From contig NZ_JBNNUK010000020.1 in NCBI RefSeq assembly GCF_050279675.1, positions 3,709 to 67,708 on the forward strand: a stretch of 64,000 bases of DNA, read 5' to 3'. Under the pieces are notes generated by a model. The model had not been told where the DNA came from, made no database searches, and saw only the letters and a list, made by a program, of their open reading frames with translations. Positions within the stretch are counted from its first letter, which is position 1. Each line of letters opens with the position of its first letter. Below, piece by piece: positions 58,915 through 64,000 of this stretch. This stretch comes from Viridibacillus sp050279675 (GTDB lineage: Bacteria > Bacillota > Bacilli > Bacillales_A > Planococcaceae). The position numbers were made by a program, and so were the translations under genes.

Positions 58915-58926
58915 TATCCTATTTGT

Positions 58927-58968
58927 AAAAGCATCTGAAAAGGTTAAGTTCCTTTTAGATGCTTTTTT
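58927..58968 (+). terminator. Terminator after murF
   Basis: An AAAAGCATCT/AGATGCTTTT stem extends through AAAAGG/CCTTTT and ends in a T6 tail. Confidence 0.92.
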
Positions 58969-59009
58969 CTTATAAAATAATGGGTATACTATTAGCGGAG
59001 GGTGACATG

Positions 59010-59699
59010 ATGACAACAGGCGTGCTATGTATTCATGGTTTTACAGGTGGACCACATGAATTAAAACCATTTGTTGACTTTTTACAGCAGAAGACGGATT
59101 GGCTTGTTCTTGTGCCGACTCTTTCAGGACATGGTGAAGAATTACATTTAGATAATTATAAAGCTGAACATTGGCTAATGGATGCGGAACTGGCTTATAA
59201 AAAGTTAGCTAAAGAAGTAGATGTAGTCATTGTTGTGGGTTTTTCGATGGGTGGACTAATAGCTCTTTATCTAGCGTTACGCTATGAAGTGGAGAAGTTG
59301 GTATTACTAAGCGCTGCGGCAAAATATATTAGCGTCCGTCAATTGTTGAAAGATATTAAAGAATTGACCAACGATTTGTTTCGTGGGGAGCTCGAGCAAA
59401 ATGAGTTATATTATCGTTATGACAATAAAATTAGCAATGTTCCGATGTCATCGACGTTAGAATTCCTTCGTTTAGTGCGAAAAGTAGAACCTTATTATGA
59501 AAAAATCACAGTACCCATTTGTATAGTGCAAGGGGAAGTGGATGGAATAGTGCCAGCAATAACCGCACAATTTTTATATGATCGATTAGGGTCTACGAAA
59601 AAGCAATTAATACTTTCACCAAATGGCAAACATCATATTTGCTTTAGCGATGATAGAGATGAATGGTTTCAATCTGTACTAAACTTTTTGTTAGATTGA
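59010..59699 (+). CDS. Alpha/beta hydrolase, carboxylesterase/monoacylglycerol lipase type
   Basis: This 229-residue serine hydrolase is similar to Est30-type carboxylesterases and monoacylglycerol lipases. The oxyanion segment is VLCIHGFTGGPHELKP, the nucleophile Ser is in VVGFSMGGLIAL, the acid Asp is likely in IVQGEVDGIVP, and the catalytic His is in NGKHHICF. ATG 59010 is preferred, 7 bases after GGAGGG, while the ATG at 59007 is also possible. The true substrate is unknown; short-chain esters and lipids are usual. Confidence 0.87.
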   Translation: MTTGVLCIHGFTGGPHELKPFVDFLQQKTDWLVLVPTLSGHGEELHLDNYKAEHWLMDAELAYKKLAKEVDVVIVVGFSMGGLIALYLALRYEVEKLVLLSAAAKYISVRQLLKDIKELTNDLFRGELEQNELYYRYDNKISNVPMSSTLEFLRLVRKVEPYYEKITVPICIVQGEVDGIVPAITAQFLYDRLGSTKKQLILSPNGKHHICFSDDRDEWFQSVLNFLLD

Positions 59700-59792
59700 A
59701 AAAAATAGATAATTTTGACTGATGGATATTGATTGCATAGTGTGGATACTCGTGTTAGACTATTGAAAGCAATGGATACATTTTGTGTGAAG

Positions 59793-59824
59793 ACTCTCCG
59801 AGATGATGGAGAGTGCTTTTTTTT
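59793..59824 (+). terminator. Terminator after the esterase gene
   Basis: A perfect 7-bp ACTCTCC/GGAGAGT stem (59793-59799 with 59808-59814) with a T8 tail. Confidence 0.9.
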
Positions 59825-60042
59825 GAACATTACGGTTTATTCTTTTTTGGGTTAGAATTCCCCGAGAATTGAACCGCTCGGCAAAGACCGGGCTTTACTT
59901 TATATATATAAAATTCCTCTGGAACTTAAACAGAGATATATTAAGAGACGGAAACGTTCCTCTCACAAGGCTCGATTTGCCCTATTTTCATCTGAAAATG
60001 TAACCATTTGTCAAATGCATGAGCAAAAAGGAGAATGAAACT
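59825..60042 (+). promoter_or_regulatory. Promoter and long structured 5' leader of cshA
   Basis: This gene-free stretch has G/C-rich segments unusual for these intergenic regions. CCGAG near 59870 can pair with CTCGG near 59882, and GACCGGGC follows. A long, foldable leader is common for DEAD-box helicase genes induced by cold, but no defined element is recognised. The promoter was not placed with confidence. Confidence 0.45.
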
Positions 60043-61617
60043 TTGACAAATTTTTCAGAATTAAACGTTAGCGCTTCTATTCAAAAATCCCTATCACGTA
60101 TGGGCTTTGAAGAAGCAACCCCAATCCAAGAAGGTACAATTTCATTTGCGAAAGAAGGACGCGACATTATCGGCCAGGCACAAACTGGTACTGGTAAAAC
60201 TGCAGCGTTTGGTATTCCGCTTATCGAGAAAATTGATATCAATAATCCTGCAATCCAAGGCTTAATTATTGCCCCAACTCGCGAATTAGCAATCCAAGTT
60301 TCTGAAGAACTTCATAAAATTGGTTATGATACACGTGCACGAATTTTATCAGTATATGGTGGACAGGATATAGGTCGCCAAATCCGTGCTCTTAAAAACA
60401 AACCACAAATTATTGTTGGTACTCCTGGTCGTATTCTTGACCATATCAACCGTCGTACATTGAAATTAGATAACGTTCAAACACTTGTGTTAGACGAAGC
60501 TGATGAAATGTTAAACATGGGATTCATCGAAGATATCAATACAATTTTAGAAAACGTTCCAGCTGAACGCCAAACATTACTGTTCTCAGCTACTATGCCT
60601 GGACCAATTCGTAAAATTGCTGAGAAATTCATGAAAGATCCTGAAGTGGTTAAAATTAAATCTAAAGAAATGACAGTAGAAAACATTGAACAATTTTTCG
60701 TTAAGTCTCAAGAACGTGAAAAATTCGATATCCTTTCTCGTCTTTTAAATGTTCACCAACCAGAATTAGCGATCGTATTTGGTCGAACTAAACGTCGTGT
60801 TGATGAATTAGCTCACGCTTTAAGCATTCGCGGCTACCTTGCTGAAGGTATTCATGGTGATTTAAGCCAAGCAAAACGTATTTCAGTATTACGTCAATTC
60901 AAAGAAAATAAAATTGATGTATTAGTTGCAACTGACGTAGCAGCTCGTGGCCTTGATATTTCAGGTGTAACTCACGTTTATAACTTCGATATCCCACAAG
61001 ACCCAGAATCTTACGTTCACCGTATTGGACGTACAGGTCGTGCTGGTAAATCAGGTATGGCAATTACATTTGTAACTCCACGTGAAATGGGTTACCTACG
61101 TATCGTTGAAGAAACAACTAAAAAACGTATGACAGCTCTTCGTCCACCAACAGCTGATGAAGCTTTAGTTGGCCAACAAGCTCTTGCAGTAGAACAATTA
61201 ACTGAACTAGTTGAGAAAAATCACTTAAGTGATTACCGTTCAATGGCAGAAGATTTATTAGCTAAACATGAAGCTGTTGACTTAGTAGCAGCAGCTATTA
61301 AATCAATGACTAAAGAGCCGGATGATACACCAATCAAAATCACTGAAGAACGCCCATTACCACAACGTGGCGGACGTTCAAGTGGTGGTGGTAGTCGTGG
61401 CGGTCGCTCAAGTGGCGGCGGTGGCGGTTACCGTGGCGGTCGCTCAAGTGGCGGCAGCAGCCGTGGTGGAGAACGCAGCGGACGTGGCGGAGAACGTGGT
61501 GGAAGCCGTGGAGAACGTGGCGGAGATCGTGGTCGTCGTGAAGGTGGCGGTCGTCGTGAAGGCGGATCTAGCCAAGGTGGACGCACTCGTGCACCACGCA
61601 AACGTAGCGAAGACTAA
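60043..61617 (+). CDS. cshA: DEAD-box ATP-dependent RNA helicase CshA
   Basis: CshA unwinds RNA in ribosome assembly, cold growth and mRNA decay. The 524-residue protein has all helicase motifs in order: Q motif FEEATPIQ, motif I AQTGTGKTAAFG, PTRELAIQV, TPGRILDH, DEAD, SAT, and in the second domain VLVATDVAARGLDI and HRIGRTGRAGKSG. The last 85 residues are a Gly/Arg/Ser-rich RGG tail (GRSSGGGSRGGRSSGGGGGY) for RNA binding. The TTG at 60043 is 9 bp after AAGGAG; the ATG at 60019 lies before that site. Codon use is that of a highly expressed gene. Confidence 0.95.
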   Translation: MTNFSELNVSASIQKSLSRMGFEEATPIQEGTISFAKEGRDIIGQAQTGTGKTAAFGIPLIEKIDINNPAIQGLIIAPTRELAIQVSEELHKIGYDTRARILSVYGGQDIGRQIRALKNKPQIIVGTPGRILDHINRRTLKLDNVQTLVLDEADEMLNMGFIEDINTILENVPAERQTLLFSATMPGPIRKIAEKFMKDPEVVKIKSKEMTVENIEQFFVKSQEREKFDILSRLLNVHQPELAIVFGRTKRRVDELAHALSIRGYLAEGIHGDLSQAKRISVLRQFKENKIDVLVATDVAARGLDISGVTHVYNFDIPQDPESYVHRIGRTGRAGKSGMAITFVTPREMGYLRIVEETTKKRMTALRPPTADEALVGQQALAVEQLTELVEKNHLSDYRSMAEDLLAKHEAVDLVAAAIKSMTKEPDDTPIKITEERPLPQRGGRSSGGGSRGGRSSGGGGGYRGGRSSGGSSRGGERSGRGGERGGSRGERGGDRGRREGGGRREGGSSQGGRTRAPRKRSED

Positions 61618-61630
61618 AATTTACTTATTA

Positions 61631-61662
61631 AAGCTATCCCATTTTGGTGGGATAGCTTTTTT
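61631..61662 (+). terminator. Terminator after cshA
   Basis: A perfect 11-bp stem (61631-61641 with 61648-61658) with a 6-nt loop and a T6 tail. Confidence 0.93.
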
Positions 61663-61789
61663 GTTTTCTCTATATTGGCGTAAACTTAACTATTGGACAG
61701 CTCAACTGCATCTCTGTAGACTGTAAATAAATGAAACATTTCTTACTACTCAAACGTAAAAGAGTTATAAGAGAAGAGAGGTGGACGAA

Positions 61790-62269
61790 GTGAGTGTAGA
61801 ACCGGAATATCAAATATCAAGAAAAGGTCTAACTGTATGGCGTGTTTACGGTATCATTCAATCACTAATTGTTTTATTAGTAGCGGCAGGCGTTGGAGCA
61901 TTAACGTGGTTTTTTGAATGGTATTGGTGGATATACATAATCTGCGCAGTAGTGCCGTTTGTTTTTGCATTTTTATTTATTTATTTATTTCCTAAAATAC
62001 GATGGGAACATTGGCGTTACGAAGTACGTGAACAAGAAATTGAAGTGCAACATGGGTTATTTATTGTTGTTAGGACATTAGTGCCGATGGTGCGAGTACA
62101 ACATGTTGATACTTCGCAAGGTCCAATATTAAAGCGTTATGGATTAGCTCAAATGACAATCTCAACTGCAGCAACGACGCATACAATTCCGGCCCTCGTT
62201 ATGGCTGAGGCAGATGATTTACGAGAGCGTATATCTGGATTAGCGAGGGTGGCGGAAGACGATGTCTGA
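61790..62269 (+). CDS. ydbS: PH domain membrane protein YdbS
   Basis: YdbS is a 159-residue membrane protein with two helices (QSLIVLLVAAGVGALTWFF and WIYIICAVVPFVFAFLFIYL) and one bacterial PH (bPH2) domain at the C-terminus (EQEIEVQHGLFIVVRTLVPM and RVQHVDTSQGPILKRYGLAQ). The start is GTG at 61790 after AGAGAGGTGG; the GTG at 61781 falls in that site. It overlaps ydbT by 8 bp. The pair is linked with resistance to antimicrobial peptides in Bacillus as I recall. Confidence 0.9.
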   Translation: MSVEPEYQISRKGLTVWRVYGIIQSLIVLLVAAGVGALTWFFEWYWWIYIICAVVPFVFAFLFIYLFPKIRWEHWRYEVREQEIEVQHGLFIVVRTLVPMVRVQHVDTSQGPILKRYGLAQMTISTAATTHTIPALVMAEADDLRERISGLARVAEDDV

Positions 62270-63830
62270 TGAAAAATTTAAATTACACCCAATATCAGCT
62301 GTTATAAATTTCATTAAAGGTTTAAAGGATTTAATATTACCGTTTGTCGTTATTTTTGTTAGTAATGGCTTTAAGTTGAATTTAGATCCGCATGATGAAG
62401 AGTTTTGGGCAGATCTCGTACCATTAGCGATTGCTGGGCTCTTATTAATATTAAATTTAATTGGTGGGATTGTGAAATGGCGACGCTTTGTTTATTGGTT
62501 TGAAGACGGTGAACTGAGAGTAGAGTATGGGCTATTCGTAAAAAAGAAACGCTATATCCCATTTGAACGGATCCAAAGCTTAAATTATCAAGAGGGGATT
62601 TTCCATCGACCATTTGGGCTTGTCAAAGTCAGTGTAGAAACAGCTGGTAGTAATGATGGGAAAGCAGAAGCAGAATTGACTGCTATCACGCGAAAAGCTG
62701 CAGATATGATTGAAATTGAGATGAAACGGACAAAGAGGGAGAAGCGGCAAGTATCTACCTTAAACGAATCAGTAGATGAAATTGGCCATGATTATTTGTC
62801 TGAAGCTGATGTCAAGCTAGTCGCAAATCAACAAAAACAATATATTGAAGAGAATATTCAAAGAGATATTATCTTCAAAATGTCTATAAAGGACTTACTT
62901 GTTTTAGCAACTACATCAGGTGGTGTTGGTGTGGTATTTTCAGGGTTGGCAGCTATAGCATCGCAATTCGGAAATATAATTCCGTATGATTATTTGTATG
63001 GAGAGTTTCAAGCATTTATTAAAGTTGGTGTATTATTAATAGCGCTAGTGGTATTTTTTGTGCTCCTTGTTGCTTGGGCCATATCTGTAGTTCTAACGTT
63101 ATTGAGTAATTATGGGTTCATTGTTGAACGTGAAAATGACAAAATTATTATTACGCGGGGGTTATTAGAGAAAAAGCGTATAACTATTCCAATTAATCGC
63201 ATTCAAGGTATTAAAATTGTAGAGAATCCACTGCGTCAAATGTTTGGCTATGCAACGGTTGTTGTTGAAAGTGCTGGAGGTGCAGTGCTTGATAAAGATA
63301 AGAAAATTATTCTTATGCCACTTGTGAAAAGGGGCGAAGCAATGGCTCCATTACAACAATTGTTACCAGAAATCAATTGGTTACCAATATTAAAACGCTC
63401 TCCTAAAAAAGGTCGTCCATTTTACTATCGCATAGATTTTTTATGGATGCTACCATTAATAGTGTTAGTAAGTTACTTCTTCTTCCCTTATGGATTATTG
63501 TCACTAATCATTATTCCGTTAGCTATGTTACTTGGTATGTGGCAGCATAAGACTGCAGGCTATTCTGTAGAGGGGCATCAACTAACAATTAGTTATCGTT
63601 CATTTAGTAGGACAACAATCTTCATGGAGAAAAAACGTATTCAGCAGATGAGTTTGCGACAAACGTATTTTCAAAGAAAAAAAGGTGTCGCTTCAATTGG
63701 AACGACGATTATGTCAGGTTCAATGGGGTCATCCGCTGTGATTGCTTATTTTGAAAAAAATGATATGGAGAAAATAATGGCTTGGTATAAACCGAATACG
63801 AAACAGGCTCATGATGAACAGCAGGTTTAG
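62262..63830 (+). CDS. ydbT: PH domain membrane protein YdbT
   Basis: YdbT is a 522-residue membrane protein with three bPH2 domains and three pairs of membrane helices in alternation. PH units are seen at DGELRVEYGLFVKKKRYIPF, at NDKIIITRGLLEKKRITIPI with NRIQGIKIVENPLRQMFGYA, and at GHQLTISYRSFSRTTIFMEK. It is translated together with YdbS (overlap 62262-62269). Together they probably form one membrane complex. In Bacillus the gene is followed by ydcA and acpS; here an IS3-type end lies 33 bp downstream. Confidence 0.9.
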   Translation: MSDEKFKLHPISAVINFIKGLKDLILPFVVIFVSNGFKLNLDPHDEEFWADLVPLAIAGLLLILNLIGGIVKWRRFVYWFEDGELRVEYGLFVKKKRYIPFERIQSLNYQEGIFHRPFGLVKVSVETAGSNDGKAEAELTAITRKAADMIEIEMKRTKREKRQVSTLNESVDEIGHDYLSEADVKLVANQQKQYIEENIQRDIIFKMSIKDLLVLATTSGGVGVVFSGLAAIASQFGNIIPYDYLYGEFQAFIKVGVLLIALVVFFVLLVAWAISVVLTLLSNYGFIVERENDKIIITRGLLEKKRITIPINRIQGIKIVENPLRQMFGYATVVVESAGGAVLDKDKKIILMPLVKRGEAMAPLQQLLPEINWLPILKRSPKKGRPFYYRIDFLWMLPLIVLVSYFFFPYGLLSLIIIPLAMLLGMWQHKTAGYSVEGHQLTISYRSFSRTTIFMEKKRIQQMSLRQTYFQRKKGVASIGTTIMSGSMGSSAVIAYFEKNDMEKIMAWYKPNTKQAHDEQQV

Positions 63831-63862
63831 GGGCCATAAGAAAAAAGCTGTTGAGTAAGAAA

Positions 63863-64000
63863 GGGACTGACCCCAAAAGTATAGACAAATAAAAAAAGCA
63901 TCTTTGATTGAATTCGGGTTTAGATACCTAAAATTCAATTAGGAGGTGTTTTTTTATGGGAACAAGAGTGAGTTATCCATATGATTTGAAAATGAAGGCT
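63863..64000 (+). mobile_element. Left end of an IS3-family (IS150-like) insertion sequence
   Basis: GGGACTGACCCCAAAAGT at 63863-63880 matches the terminal inverted repeat style of IS150-group elements (GGACTGACCCC-type). The transposase OrfA start follows 77 bp later. The right end lies outside the window. Confidence 0.75.
63957..64000 (+). CDS. IS3-family transposase OrfA, N-terminal fragment at window edge
   Basis: Only the first 14 residues are visible: MGTRVSYPYDLKMK, then a final Ala codon at the edge. This matches the usual start of IS150-type OrfA proteins, which carry a helix-turn-helix for terminal-repeat binding and are fused to OrfB by frameshifting. AGGAGG lies upstream with a T7 spacer. 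The rest of the gene is beyond the window, so intactness cannot be judged. Confidence 0.78.

Noticed and set aside
61322..61726. 134-codon frame inside the 3' end of cshA
   Set aside because: Its Val/Ala-rich repeats are the shifted reading of the Gly/Arg/Ser codons of the helicase tail.
1..64000. rRNA, tRNA, CRISPR arrays, prophage and replication origin
   Set aside because: No cloverleaf-bearing segments, regularly spaced repeats, phage genes or DnaA-box clusters were noticed; a covariance and HMM scan would be decisive.

Overview
The window is chromosomal DNA from a low-GC Gram-positive bacterium of the Bacillales. Gene content and order point to the Planococcaceae (Caryophanaceae), for example Lysinibacillus, Solibacillus or a relative. 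The evidence is AT-rich codon use, strong AGGAGG-type ribosome sites, frequent TTG and GTG starts, Bacillus-type regulators (CcpA cre, CsoR, MntR, CadC, CatR and MhqR-type sites) and the conserved block ddl-murF-cshA-ydbS-ydbT. No rRNA, tRNA, CRISPR array or prophage was seen. The only mobile DNA is the left end of an IS3-family element at the right edge.

Left part (1-16 kb): the 3' part of a niacin transporter gene; a four-gene operon in which a twin-arginine gluconate dehydrogenase-type small subunit and its GMC flavoprotein are followed by their own tatA and tatC; glpF-glpK with a perfect cre site; a 4-hydroxybutyrate-type CoA-transferase; an AmhX-like M20 amidohydrolase followed by an N-succinylamino acid racemase-like enolase-superfamily enzyme, with a DUF7662-GNAT fusion converging on them; ppaC; and a Rieske flavoprotein.

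Quinone, azo and thiol stress part (16-20.6 kb and 33.7-34.8 kb): a DsbA/FrnE protein, an azoreductase, a YceI-like protein, catE with its divergent regulator catR, and mhqA. Promoters of azoR, the yceI-like gene and mhqA carry the same palindrome, close to the MhqR operator of Bacillus. The catE-catR gap carries two perfect TTAC-N5-GTAA sites. No mhqR gene is present here, so these loci form part of a dispersed regulon.

Middle part (20.6-46 kb): murB, exoA, a membrane-anchored penicillin acylase-family enzyme, a two-gene fluoride channel, a P1 peptidase, a cadmium/zinc resistance operon (cadC-cadA) with two operators, a tandem GNAT gene, an orphan comFB, mntR-cvfB, several small acetyltransferase and membrane-protein genes, a decayed TetR remnant, a succinyl-CoA:acetate CoA-transferase with a LytTR regulator upstream, yidC2, a VanY-like lipoprotein, cls and tcyP.

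Right part (46-64 kb): a beta-repeat DUF4097 protein; a GNAT plus class-V aminotransferase fusion; an XRE-TPR regulator divergent from an MFS exporter across three palindromic operators; a second MFS gene; csoR-copZ without copA; a 45-codon gene with its own promoter and terminator; and the envelope cluster rodA, ddl, murF, esterase, cshA, ydbS, ydbT, with an IS3 element directly downstream. The most unusual items are the GNAT-aminotransferase fusion beside the regulator-exporter pair, the Tat hitchhiker operon, the DUF7662-GNAT fusion beside the racemase genes, and the azoR promoter whose -35 box fills a hairpin loop.
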